Below, one piece after another: positions 21,841-32,391 of a stretch of DNA of 64,000 bases. Every line of letters begins with the position of its first letter. Within the stretch, counting starts at the first letter, position 1. The notes below the pieces were generated by a model. The model was not told where the DNA came from, searched no databases, and saw only the letters and a program-made list of their open reading frames with translations. The DNA is from Dromiciops gliroides (lineage: Eukaryota > Chordata > Mammalia > Microbiotheria > Microbiotheriidae). Location: positions 58,168,492 to 58,232,491 of the forward strand of contig NC_057867.1 in NCBI RefSeq assembly GCF_019393635.1, in the 5' to 3' direction. The position numbers and the translations under genes are program-made.

Positions 21841-23030
21841 CCTTAAAGCATATTTAAATGATCTTTACATTCCTTCCCACATTGGACATAATCTTATTGG
21901 CTCAGCTTCTAGCATTTCTCCATAACAATAATGCTAGTTAAATAAGCACTTCTTAATTAAGTGATCCTTAATTATTATTCATGATATTTTAAAAAGACAT
22001 ATAAAGTGGATTTAAACAGAAGCACAAGGGTCAAAATCAACAACTAAACAATTTTGGGTTGAAAGACACTAAACATGATCCTATATGCAGTGAGACTGAA
22101 AAGCCAATGCTTGTTAGAATGTCCAGCATCTGATCCGTGAAAGGTAAAAATTGTGTTATATTCAGTTGCTACCATTGCCTCTCAGACTTTAATCCCAAAT
22201 AGTGCTTTATTTTGAGGTTGGAATTCAAGAATCTTCCCCCAAAGATCTTTGTTGGTTTGTTTTTTCAGATTAATGGTATGATAAATAACATGATAAACAC
22301 ATTCTTGACACTGGTAATTACATTACCTCTGTGTAACACAAGTCATTTTAACTTTCCTCAGACCTCATTTCCTGATTTGTAAATATATGTATATAATATA
22401 AATGCATGCATGTTTCTATGATCTCTGAAATTTCATCTACTTTTAGATGCAAATATTATTGGCTCAGCTTCTAGCATTTCTCCAAAATAAGAATCTGGCC
22501 AAATAAGGAAATTCTCAGTTAAATAAACAACCTCTTTACTATTTGAATTATTATTGATATTGAAATAAGCCAGATAAAGTGTATACCAAGAATCATGACA
22601 CACATAAACCATCATTGATAACCTAAAATTTTGTAGTTAAAAGCTGCTAAATGTTATCCTATATGTGGTAAGATAGAGCTGAGGCTCTCTAGAATATCCA
22701 GTATCATGACTACTGAAAGGTAAAAGTTATTCTGTTATATCCAGTTGCCATGGTTACCTCTCAGGATTTAATCCCAAATGTCCCTTTATTTTGAGGCTTG
22801 ACTTCAAGAATCTTCTTCGAAGATCTTTGTTGATTTGTTTTTCAGGTCGTATTAGAGGTATGGTACATAAGATGCTTCTGACACAGGTAAATTACCTTTG
22901 CGTGACCTTTAAATCCCTTTACCTCTCTACTCTCCCTTTTCCTCATTTGTTCAAAACAAAACAAAACAAAACAAAACATAAGGATGTTTAAACTATTTCC
23001 TACATTCCTTCTCACTTTAGATGTAATCTT

Positions 23031-23175
23031 TTTTTTTTTTTTGGTAGGGCAATGGGGGTTGATTTGCCCAGGGTTACACAGCTAGTAAGTGTCAAGTATC
23101 TGAGGCTGGATTTGAACTCAGGTCCTCCTGAATCCAAGGCCGGTGCTTCATCCACTGTGCCACCTAGCTGCCCCT
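23031..23175 (-). mobile_element. tRNA-derived marsupial SINE, short form
   Basis: Minus-strand copy in an array unit. Perfect 15-bp duplication tttagatgtaatctt at 23016-23030 and 23176-23190. A short internal deletion removes part of the 'ttaagtgacttg' block. Confidence 0.92.
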
Positions 23176-23259
23176 TTTAGATGTAATCTTATTGAGTCTA
23201 TTTTTAGTATTCTCCATAATAATGCTGACTCAATAAGGAATTATTCATTAAACTATAAA

Positions 23260-23287
23260 GTGTTTATATATATATATATATATATGA
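23260..23287. repeat. (TA)n microsatellite
   Basis: About eleven TA units within a tandem-array unit. Confidence 0.8.
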
Positions 23288-23900
23288 TTATAGTTATTAA
23301 ATTATGTCTTAACTGATATAGACATCTATTATTAAGTATTATACCAAAACACACATACCTATACACATATGATTTCATCATATAATAATATCATTTAATA
23401 AACCAATATTTAGGGGTTAGAAGTTGCTAAATTTTATTCTATAGTAAATTTGAGGTCCTCTAGAATATCCAGCATCTTGACTGTTAAAAGGTAAAGATTC
23501 TAAAGACTCTGTTATGTCCAGTTGCCATGGTTACCTCTCAGGATTTAATCCCAAATATCCCTTTATTTTGCAGCTGGATTTTAAGAACAGCCCTCAAAGA
23601 TTTTTGTTGATTTGTTTTTCAGGTAGTATTTTAGTGGTATGTAACATGACATTCTTCTGACACAGGTAAATTACCTGGGTGGGCCCTTTAATTTCTTCCC
23701 TGGGCTCCCATTTGTTAATTTGTAAAAAACAAACAAACAAACCCAAAAACCCATACTCATGTTTAAGTGAGATATCTGTGAGACTCCTTCCTATTTTGTA
23801 TATAGATTTTAACATTGGCTCAATAAAGTTGATAAGGCACACTAAATAGGAATTCTTTCTTAAATAGTAATTTTAAAATAATTGCATTATTGATATTAAA

Positions 23901-24450
23901 GTAAGATGCAAGGAATCTGCCATTTCTTAGTCCCTTTATTTCACCATTCTGTAGGATGATGAGCTCTCAACTTGCTGAATAATACTGATTTTCTTTTTTG
24001 AACCTGTTTTTCATTGCTGCCCCGATAATTTCGGAAAGGGGACTGGTTCAGCAAAGATTTACTGCCATCATATTGAACACATGCATTTTTGCTTCTTTTT
24101 GCTGTCTGGCAGATGCAAATTTACTCGAGGCCACTCATGACTTTCTGAAAAACCACATTTTCCAGTTTTCTGAATTAGTGTTCTGGAGTGCTGGTAGCTA
24201 TGCATGGTGCCACAGTTCAACTTTATGGATTTTGGTTTGTTTTGTTGAGTTTGTTCATTTGGATATGGAGGATACATCCTTGGGCCAACAAAAGCCATGG
24301 CCATTTTCACCCATCTTCTGGGACAGAATGAGGAGCTGGTAATTTTGTGGATAGAGTATGTCCGTCCTGTCCTCCAGACAAGTAGGAACTTGAGGCTACC
24401 ATAGTTTAAGTAGTAGTTTTACAGGTATAAAACATTTACCAAAGGATATG
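23901..24450. other. unique sequence, no gene seen
   Basis: Two opposed open frames (23998-24342 plus, 24068-24310 minus) overlap. The plus frame is hydrophobic but shows no recognised motif and no splice or poly(A) context. Confidence 0.35.
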
Positions 24451-24454
24451 AACT

Positions 24455-24795
24455 TAACCTGCGCTCTAAGGAATCTTCAAAGGCACTGTCTTCCCCTAGA
24501 TGGCCCAGGGTATTTAGGAAATCACTTCCTTTTCTAGTGGAGGAGGTATTGGTGCCCCTCACTTCTAGGCTAACTCCCCGTGGGTTCAAGTGCCCCTACA
24601 TATACCTTGCAAATGGTGACATGCCAGCAAACCCAACAATGTTTGATATCTGACAGCTGGTGAGATGATGATGATCATCATTATCCAGGAGAGTCATTTT
24701 TACCAAGAAAAGTAATCTTAACTTTTACCAAAAATATGATCTATTTTACCAAAAAAAGTGATATTGATTTTTAAATATGGCATATCCCCAGTATT
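24455..24795. repeat. unnamed interspersed repeat, copy 1
   Basis: Matches 28925-29255 in the same order: 'ttccttttctagtggagg', then 'acccaacaatg', then about three 'ttttaccaa' subrepeats at 24697, 24723 and 24744, then 'aaatatggcatatcccc'. The subrepeats have lost their palindromic symmetry. A possible old LTR-type element, but family and ends are not established. Confidence 0.6.
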
Positions 24796-24799
24796 TAGT

Positions 24800-25685
24800 T
24801 CAAGTCATTTTGCATAACTTTTTCCCCCAAGGGACAGTGACAAGTATGATAAACATTTACTAAAATTAAAGAATACATTTCCAATAAATAGTAGCCACAA
24901 AGAACATAGCTGAGAAAGACACATAGAGATTTAAAAGGAGAAGGCTAAAATAAAATGATTAGGTGTCAGCGGACACAAGAAAAGCAAACATTTACTATCA
25001 AAGTTGCAATAGTAAACCTAAGTATATCATTGGTGGAGATGTGATTTTGTTCTGGGAAGGAGCCATCCTTCCTCCTTCTCATCAACCCCAAATGTTGGAC
25101 CAACCAACACCAGCAGACGTTCTATATAGGCACAGTGGCAGCTATGGGAGTGGCCACACGCTACTAGACCATGGTCTACATGGCCCACTTCCAGCTAAGC
25201 CCTCACAGTTATTATCTGGGAAAGCAAGTCTTATGGCAGAGGACCCAGACATCCATCCACACACAGCAGGCAAACCAGCCTAGATGAAGCAGACACCTAG
25301 GTGCACAAGGAAGAGATAGGACGGTAGCAGTATGTGCCAGGCAAATCAAGTCCACTACCACTACCACACCACCTTGCCCACCATCATCAGGCAATTGATG
25401 GAAAGCCCAGCACTCTCATTAGCCCAGGAGTGTTGGGAAGAATAATGCTTCTAGTTTGGTGCCTCCAACTCTTTCAGGATCAGAAACCCTGTAGAGATGC
25501 AGCCTCACAGCAGCTCCTGTAGGACCTATAGCCTCACCTAATGAGGTCCCAGAAAAGCAAGTTATTGCCCCCCCCAAGTCTTTGGCACTAACTCTCACCC
25601 TAATTTCAATGGTTAGCCTTCAGAAAGTGACATGATTTTATTGGAAGAGATAACCCTTCAGCTTTTTCACTTCTCCCTAAGCACC
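24800..25685. other. unique, locally GC-richer DNA, no gene recognised
   Basis: A 106-codon plus frame at 24963-25283 has normal-looking composition (GSYGSGHTLLDHGLHGP) but matches no family I know. It lacks flanking splice or poly(A) evidence. Left as unexplained DNA. Confidence 0.35.
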
Positions 25686-25689
25686 ATGG

Positions 25690-25820
25690 GTAGTCCAATT
25701 GTCTCATATGTAGTCTTTCCCATTAGTGTGAGCTTTCTGGTGAGCAGTCTTACTTGACTATTTGCATTCCCAGTGCTTGGTTATGTAGTAAGCCAACTTA
25801 ATAAATGCTTCAATCATTGA
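25690..25820 (+). repeat. L2 LINE 3' end
   Basis: Ends with 'attcccagtgcttgg', 'taagccaacttaataaatgc', the usual L2 3' terminus. Confidence 0.55.
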
Positions 25821-25899
25821 TTCTTTAAGTTATTATTTAAAATGAAAGGATATCAAAGAACTATGAAAATCACTGGGTTTGATGACTATACATTCAAAA

Positions 25900-26095
25900 T
25901 GTACAGAAGTAGTATGGTAGAGTTGAAGTCTGAGTCAGCAAGATGCAGATTAAAACCTGCCTCTGAAGCACATCTGGATTTGCTTAATAACTCCTAATGC
26001 TTCATTACAACTCCCTAAACCAGCTGATCTACTTTAGTGAAGGGATTTTCAATACTGAGAGTTCTCATACCAGTGAAATTGCATGTCTCGTTGTA
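25900..26095 (+). repeat. MIR-like SINE, variant tail
   Basis: Diverged sense copy: 'gcagattaaaacctgcctc', then 'ctgagagttctcataccagtg' of the tail type seen at 7488-7710. Confidence 0.45.
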
Positions 26096-26570
26096 AACAA
26101 CAGATAGAAGTAAATAGAAAATAGAGATTTCTTTTTTTTTTATCTCAACATGCAAAGATACAAATTGACTAGGCATAAAGATCTTTGAGAACAAATCACA
26201 TGTAACATGTAAAAAGCACTAATACCAGGAATAGTATAAAATGGCAATAAACATATCTCCTTTTCTTCAGAGTTTTGTTCTCCTAGATTATACGAAGAAT
26301 TAAAAAAAACCCCAAAGGCTGAATGACTGAGACAAAGGGCACAAATTGAGGGGGGAAAGCTAATATGCCCTGAAATGGAGGTGTTTGGAATAGTCTTAAA
26401 TAAATTATTCACCATGGGGACTAATAGGAGATTTGAAGTGTTTAATTTTTTGATAAAATTTAATCATTTTGTTCTGAATAGCAAAATTTATCCTATGCCT
26501 TCAATTGGCAATCTGTAGGGATGAGGACTGGAAAAGCTCTTGAAAGATCATTGTGATGTGGTAGTGGTGG
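26096..26570. other. unique sequence, no gene seen
   Basis: AT-rich, includes a T-run at 26130. No repeat or gene recognised. Confidence 0.4.
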
Positions 26571-26574
26571 TGGT

Positions 26575-26775
26575 GATGGTGATGTTATATATAGCACTTA
26601 AAATGTGCCAAGTGCTGTGCCTTGCATTTTTACAAATATGATCTCTTTGAATTGTCATAACAGCCCTGGTAGGTAGGGGGGCATTATTATAATTCCCATT
26701 TTACCGATGAGGAAACTGAGACAAAGTTTGAGTGGCTTGCCCAGGGCCACCCAGCTAATGTCTGAGCTCATATTT
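26575..26775 (-). repeat. MIR-like SINE, antisense
   Basis: Contains 'atatgatctctttgaattgtc', 'cccattttaccgatgaggaa', 'gcttgcccagggccacccagc'. Confidence 0.7.
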
Positions 26776-26779
26776 GTTG

Positions 26780-28265
26780 TTATATATAATTGTTAATAAG
26801 TTGTCTGAAGCTCCATTTTGAAGTCAGACATAGGCATAGTACCTTGACACATAATAAGTAAATCTTGACCCCTTTAAAAAAGAATCAGGTATATATTCTG
26901 AGCTCTGGATCATTCACTCAGATAGAGATGGGGAAAGCATTTGGCAACAGTAGAGACACACATCTTATTATCAATGTTTCATGTTATGTCAGTGTTTCAA
27001 GGATCCATAATTTCATCTACTTCCTCTACCAATACAGAGATCCCAAACATTTCATATAATTATGGTAATGCTGTGACCAAAGAAACATATCATCAGGTAA
27101 GCCAGGCTCTTTTGTGGATCCTTCACTAGGCTGCCATACCAATAGCAGACACTTTTGTCATCAATCTGGGATCTGTTTGGGCTTACATGCATGCTAGTGT
27201 TACTCGAATCACTGGCATAACTTTGAGAACCCCTGTGAAGTTTCACTGACTTTGAGTAAATCTTTAATGAGGACAATAATACTTATTATGCATTCTGTAC
27301 TACTGTGACAGAATGCCAGGCATGTTCATCTTTCACAACATGCCAGCTAGGAGCAGTATAATACATCTAGGAAGAATATGTACTTTATCTACCCTGTGAT
27401 CCCAAGGCAAGTTAATCTTTGTGCCTTAGGATACTCCTTAGGTTATATACTAAACCTTACAGATGGGGGTTGGGATCTACATTGATGAAGGGAGCTTACA
27501 CATTGGGACCACCTTACATTAGTAAATAACAGATCCTTCCATTATCGTAACTCCATGAAAGCCATATTTCCAAATGTCAGTCCTTTAAGGAACCTTTCCC
27601 TGAATCCAATAGTGATTTGATGTGACCAAACAATCTGGTGGCCAACCTTCTGTCTTTAGTTGGCTGATCTGTAACAAACATCTGACGCATATTTACTGGT
27701 ACCACTTAGCCCTTCCATTAAATACTACTGCCCTCCTCCACTTTAGAACCTCGGACAATACATTCTAATTTATTTCCTTGAAATTTCTTTACTTTCCGCC
27801 AACTGAATTTTGCTATATTTTGTCTTTGTAACCCTTTGTTGTACTCAATCTATAAACTAATTGTGTGGCAAGCATGGCCTGCTCATCAATAGTTTTTCTA
27901 TGTTGTAATTTCTAGTAAATCTTGGCCCAAGGTTTAAACCATTTTGTGGTTTAAAATGACATTTCTCTTATTCTTCCTTATTATGTGATGTGAGAGATCT
28001 CTTTTTTATTAATTATCATTAATAAAATTAAGACTCCAAGAATTACAAGTAAACATTCTCTCTGAAGAGATAATTTTCCCCTTTTTGCCTATATTACGCC
28101 TCAATTTCTAGTTCTAATTAAGTAGGGACTAATGAGCATCTATGTACAGTGGCTTTACTCTGAATTTTGCTGTGAATGCTTCAAGTGTTTCTTTTATATA
28201 TAATGCTAGTTAATTAAGTTATTTAGAAGCTTTGGTCCCACTGACAAATGGAAATTAAAGACATG
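26780..28265. other. mostly unique AT-rich DNA
   Basis: A weak MIR-like piece may lie at 27400-27550. 27960-28250 is rich in TAATTA-type motifs ('attaattatcattaat', 'gctagttaattaagtt') and looks like possible regulatory non-coding DNA. No gene. Confidence 0.35.
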
Positions 28266-28279
28266 AGAAATTTTGAGTT

Positions 28280-28563
28280 GTTCACAAGCAATCACTTTAT
28301 TTAGTGACCAACTCCCCCTCCCCCAAAAAAAAAAAAAAACCCCAAAACAAAAAAAAAAAAATCTAGGATGATGAGCGTCACAGATGTGTCCTTAACTTGT
28401 CGAAAACAGCCTGCCGGATGCTATTCCTCATTTCTTTCATGCTGTCTCGAATTCTGTAATCCAGAGCAGTCCTGTGGCCCCAAGAAAATAGCAGTGTCTC
28501 ACAGGAAGCTGGCACAGAAGGACATCTTACATGTTTGTTGGTCAGAGAGACTTGCTGCTGCTG
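28280..28563 (-). CDS. candidate terminal exon of an unrecognised gene (or a decayed copy)
   Basis: Read on the minus strand. A pyrimidine-rich stretch ends in ttttgcag (AG at 28565-28564), an apt 3' splice site, followed by CAG repeats that give tandem NAGNAG acceptors. The open frame continues to a TGA at 28380-28378. Its last 30 residues (TALDYRIRDSMKEMRN, then SIRQAVFDKLRTHL) look like a charged amphipathic helix. About 80 bp further on, an AATAAA signal (28301-28296) is followed by a TG-rich stretch. A long T/G homopolymer (28316-28361 on plus as A/C) separates stop and signal. I do not recognise the protein. A second possible intron (about 59 nt, GTAAGA...CACAG) lies inside. If real, the gene body extends to the right on the minus strand, but I found no further exon. 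Confidence 0.35.
28296..28301 (-). promoter_or_regulatory. possible poly(A) signal AATAAA
   Basis: Minus-strand AATAAA, followed 5-15 nt later by a TTGCTTGTG stretch, an arrangement usual for mammalian cleavage sites. AATAAA is common by chance in AT-rich DNA, so the value depends on the exon call above. Confidence 0.35.
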
Positions 28564-28599
28564 CTGCAAAATGAATAGATTAAAAAACACCTTCTGACC

Positions 28600-28920
28600 C
28601 CTTGTACTGTGAGGCTCTCTAAAGCTGGAGGTTACTATACCGCCTTAGAAAACACCATTTCCCAGTGCTAATTCATGAAGTTTAAGACATTGTATTAAGT
28701 TGGGTATTGTTTGGCACTTGTCTTTTGGCACTTGTTCTTTTGAAAGTATAGAATACATCCACATGACCTTAAGGTTACAGGGTTTTGGGGTCAGGATAAA
28801 GCTAAGGCTCCTTACCTCATTGCAGAATGGCATGCTTCTAAGAAGCAGGAAGATAAGTCTCCCATTTGAAAGTCTGTAGAGAGACTAAGATTTTTACCCA
28901 GGAAGTCTGGAATGGGCAGG
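28600..28920. other. unique sequence, no gene seen
   Basis: No repeat or gene recognised. A 62-codon minus frame at 28645-28833 has no motif. Confidence 0.4.
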
Positions 28921-28924
28921 AAAT

Positions 28925-29255
28925 AAACTTGAGCTCTAACTTTCAATTAGCTAAGGACCTGTCACTCCCTTTCCTAGTGGAGGGGAGTTGATACCCTCAC
29001 TCCTGGGCTTCTTGGTGCCCAGTTTTGTGATTCTGACTGAGCTCTGGCCTGCTATATATACCCATCACTCAGTGACACACCCAACAATGCTTGACTTCAT
29101 AACAATTGATAATAGCAGAGGCATTTTTACCAAAAATGGTAATATTGTCCTTTTTTTACCAAATATGGTAAATTGCCTTTTTAAACCAAATATGGTATTA
29201 CTGGCTTTTTAAAACCAAAATTGGTAATATTGACTTTAAAATCTGGCATGCCCTA
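28925..29255. repeat. unnamed interspersed repeat, copy 2, with CArG array
   Basis: Second copy of the element at 24455-24795: 'ccctttcctagtggagggg', a TATATATA at 29053-29060, 'cacccaacaatgc', then four near-palindromic subunits ttaccaaatatggtaa, then 'aaatctggcatgccc'. On the minus strand the order is subrepeats, then a TATA-like box about 70 bp on, as in an enhancer-plus-promoter or an LTR U3 region. Family unknown. Confidence 0.6.
29130..29224. promoter_or_regulatory. four CArG-box (SRF site) consensus matches in tandem
   Basis: CCAAAAATGG (29130-29139), CCAAATATGG (29159-29168), CCAAATATGG (29186-29195) and CCAAAATTGG (29215-29224) all fit CC(A/T)6GG, at a spacing of 29, 27 and 29 bp. 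The second lies in a perfect 16-bp palindrome at 29156-29171. The match to the SRF consensus is seen; binding is inference. Confidence 0.5.
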
Positions 29256-29445
29256 AATTTTCTTCATGCATGACACTCTTCAATGTTGTGTACCCTTGTC
29301 AATCAATCAATCAGTAATAAGTGAGGCACATATTCAAAAGTGAGGTAGCCCCCTGCCTTAGGAAACTATATTCTCCTGGGGCAATAAGATTACTTTTTTG
29401 TGTAGGTAATTATATAAATGAGAAGCTTGGAACTAGATGGTTTTT

Positions 29446-29606
29446 AGTTGCTATTTTTTTCTTTTTGGGGGGGGGGCAATGAGGGTTAAGTGACTTGTCC
29501 AGGGTCATCCAGCTAGTGAGTGTGAAGTGTCTGAGTCCAGATCTGAACTCAGGCCCTCCTGAATCCAGGGCCAGTGCTTTATCCACTGTGCCATCCAGCT
29601 GCCCCA
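29446..29606 (-). mobile_element. tRNA-derived marsupial SINE, short form
   Basis: Minus-strand copy with a G-run beside the tail complement. 12-bp duplication tagatggttttt at 29434-29445 and 29607-29618. Confidence 0.9.
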
Positions 29607-29619
29607 TAGATGGTTTTTT

Positions 29620-30740
29620 AAAGTGCCTTCTAACTCAAAATCTATGAATATTGTGCCAGTGGGAAGCACTGCTAAGTGGGAAAGTCACAAACAGATTTAA
29701 AAGGCGAGGATAGAACACATCTATTGTGCTGATTCTATGGAAATTTATTAGCTCCACAAAAGCAACAGTTGTAGCTATGGCATCTAACAAAGTTGAATTC
29801 AATAGGACATTAAGGGACAGAAACAAGGGGATCATGTCACATTACAATTTACCGTTGATAATGAAAGAATATCAAGAGCAAATCAATTCCAAAAAAGACA
29901 AACAATGGCAATGGGAGGGATTCAACACTATGCATATATGGAGATTAGGGCATTTCTTTTTTATTTAAACTAGTGCAGAGCTGTCAGAAACACTGACCAC
30001 AAACTCAGGTATAAAGAACTTTGGTAAGCCAATCATTATCTAGAAAACAGAGTAATTAATACTAAAATGAGCAAAAATAAGCAGCAAAATAGTCACCTGC
30101 CTTCGAAATCTTAGGTAGGCCCAGTGTTTATTTTGCTTCTAATTCCCTGAAGTTCCAGAGTCCTACAGTTCCATGATTTCAGCTGTTAGGATTCTTTTTC
30201 ATTGCTCAGTCTCTCCCAGAGCTCAGTACAACCATTCTTCCTAAAAATCACCTTTCTGGAACATCTGGAACCCCTGTTCCACATTTGTGGTAAGAAGATG
30301 CAGCCAGAGATAACCAAGATGTTCAATATGTGTGGATGGTAGTGCCACACATAGAAATAATGAGGAGTAGTTGGGGGAGAAAGATATAGTATTGAAGATT
30401 GCTGGAAGGACCTTCCATGTCATCTGGTGTGTTTTCTGAAACTGCTTCCCCCCCAAACTGGCAACATATGTTCACAAATTTACAGATAAGGAAATTTAAA
30501 CCCAGAGAAAAGTGACTTGTTCAAGATCACAAAGGTAATAAGTGACAGAGTAGCATGTGTGTTCATTCCTAAGAACCAGTCATTTGGTGGGGAGAGGGAC
30601 AATCTTTTTACTTGGGAAAATAATAGGGAGTCAAGAGATACAGGAAGTCAAATCCCACCCCTGATACTTCTTGGGTTTGTGAATGCAGGCTGACCCTTGC
30701 CTCTCTCAGACCCTCAGTTCCTTTATCTGGAGGCAACTAA
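29620..30740. other. unique sequence, no gene seen
   Basis: No gene. A short antisense MIR-type remnant may lie at 30478-30560 ('gataaggaaatttaaaccc', 'gtgacttgttcaagatcac'). The 80-codon plus frame at 29726-29968 has no recognisable motif. Confidence 0.4.
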
Positions 30741-30744
30741 CACA

Positions 30745-30985
30745 GTGGGTAAGAGTTTTAGACCTGGAGGCAGGAAGAACCAAGTTCAAATCTTGCCTCA
30801 AGCACTTCCTAGCTGTGTGATCATGAGCAAGTCACTTAACCTCTCTGAGCCTCAGTTTACCCGTCTGTAAAATGGTGCAACAGCACCTATCTCACAGAAT
30901 TGTTGTGAGAATGAAATGAGAGAAAATATGAAGTTTTATAAACCCTAGAGTGCTATGTGAAGGCTATATGAATATCATTCCCCAC
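30745..30985 (+). repeat. MIR-like SINE, sense
   Basis: Well-preserved order: 'gagttttagacctggaggc', 'tagctgtgtgatcatgagc', 'ctgagcctcagtttacccg', 'aattgttgtgagaatgaaat'. Confidence 0.75.
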
Positions 30986-31014
30986 TTTGATGTTGTTTTA
31001 AAAATATCCTCACA

Positions 31015-31215
31015 ACAACAACAGCAATAATAGTAGCTCAAATTGGTATATTGCTTTAAAGTTGGTAAAGCATTTTACATATTTCATCTCATTTGAATCT
31101 CACAATAAGACTCAGAGGTAGATGCTATTGTTGTCCTCATATTACAGATGGGATCACATAGCTAGGTGGTGTCTGGGACAGTATTTGAACTCATGCCTAT
31201 GACTCCATGTCCAGA
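31015..31215 (-). repeat. MIR-like SINE, antisense
   Basis: Shows 'ttacatatttcatctcatttg' and 'tattacagatgggatcacat', then 'gtatttgaactcatgcc'. Confidence 0.6.
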
Positions 31216-31599
31216 AGCCACCTACAATCATAATATCTATCCTATGGCCAATCAAAGGATTGTTGAAGGGTACATGGAAAGCATATTGAAAGCTTCCAAT
31301 CACTATATAAATGTCCCTCCTCCTCCTCCTTAGGTTATTTGCCTCCCTCAGGAGGCCCTCACTTCCGGGCTTCTGTGATGTCATCTATTGTTAGAAAGTC
31401 TTTCCCACAGGTGGTGGGGTGTTATATGGGCATTTATTGAGGGATAGGAACTAGTGGTGCTTGTAGATCAAAGCCAGCATAGGAGGTGATGCTCCACAGA
31501 GTCTGAGCCCTAGGGGCTAGAGGCTGCCTCAGTCCTTCATAGTCACGGTTTGCTGCTTATCAAAGTAGATACAAATCCCTGCTAAGCTTCCCCTCAAGG

Positions 31600-32260
31600 C
31601 CATGGTGACCCTGTTTTTCATCCTCTGCCTGTGATCACTTTCTCCATCTTTTTTCAATACATCCTAGAGGTATACACTGCCTTGTTCCTACTTCTAGCCT
31701 GGAAGTTCCCCTTAGAGGTCTTACACCCAGGCAACCAGGACTTGCATTAGAGTCCTCATCTTTGAGCTTCTGCATTTGTGTCCTGTGCTACTGGACCCAC
31801 AGGTACACCTGTCAGCTTCTGAGGTCTCTGAGATACCACCTAGGCCAGGTTCTCTATAATAGGAGCCCAGTGGATTGGCTATGCCCTGGTCATCTTCAGC
31901 CAGGAGAATGGCATCAGAGTCATCTTGCAGGGTTCCATGTTCTAGCTGCTCTTTATCCTGGTTGTGTGATATCTGTGCTGGCTGTGGCAAACCATTTTCC
32001 ATGGAGGCATGAGAGACCTACAGAACCGGGAGCAGGCCAGGCTCCAGGTGAGTCTCAAACCCACCAGGGCCAACGCTGACATTTCCATCTTCATTCTACC
32101 TAGTAGCAGTGTCCCTAGGAAGCAAAAAATACTGGTGATGGCTCTAGTCACTCTGGACAGGGATGACCCCAGCATCAGAAACCAGGTTGTGCTTATGAAT
32201 ATCGTCGAGGAGACCAGGGTTGCCATAGTGGGGATGCAAGAAAGCCCCTGAACACTGGGC
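31600..32260 (+). pseudogene. decayed coding-like stretch, unrecognised
   Basis: One frame reads hydrophobic, protein-like segments separated by stops: LEVYTALFLLLAWKFPLEVL (about 31666-31725), IGYALVIFSQENGIRVILQG (about 31873-31932), LLFILVV, YLCWLWQTIFHGG. After these an open 80-codon frame (32009-32251) reads MRDLQNREQARLQVSLKP and onwards to a stop. GC content is above that of the neighbours. CTCCAG|GTGAGT at about 32041-32052 looks like a splice donor. This could be a broken membrane-protein gene or chance; I could not name a family. Not a usable CDS. Confidence 0.25.
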
Positions 32261-32391
32261 TTGAAGGCAGTGTAAGGAAGGGGAAGAAAGCCTGTTTGTC
32301 ACTTATGCCAGCCCCAGCTTGGAAAAGGAAGAAGGTCTTATCTTAACCATCATGGTCTTCTCTGTTCAGATCATGCAATAAAGCGACATTG

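Larger units (their letters stand above)
19040..23900 (+). repeat. diverged tandem array, 540-615 bp units
   Basis: A recognisable core, 'gttacctctcaggatttaat' followed by 'cccaaatatccctttatttt', recurs near 19055 (partial), 19535, 19910, 20207, 20925, 22172, 22752 and 23525. Each core is followed by 'tttgttgatttgtttttcag'-like sequence. A second marker, 'agatacagagctgaggctc', precedes most cores. After subtracting inserted elements the right-hand units are about 540-615 bp. The left units are about 300-370 bp and lack the right half. Units are clearly diverged, so the array is old. No family recognised. Confidence 0.8.

Noticed and set aside
22738-22755. RFX X-box-like gttgccatggttac in array units
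   Set aside because: Only the left half matches the X-box consensus well; the right half (ggttac) departs from ggcaac.
24963-25283. 106-codon plus frame with gene-like composition
   Set aside because: No family recognised, no splice sites or poly(A) signal near; kept only as unexplained DNA.
31721-32226. Minus-strand open frames of 93 and 94 codons
   Set aside because: They are shadows of the plus-strand hydrophobic stretch and show no motif.
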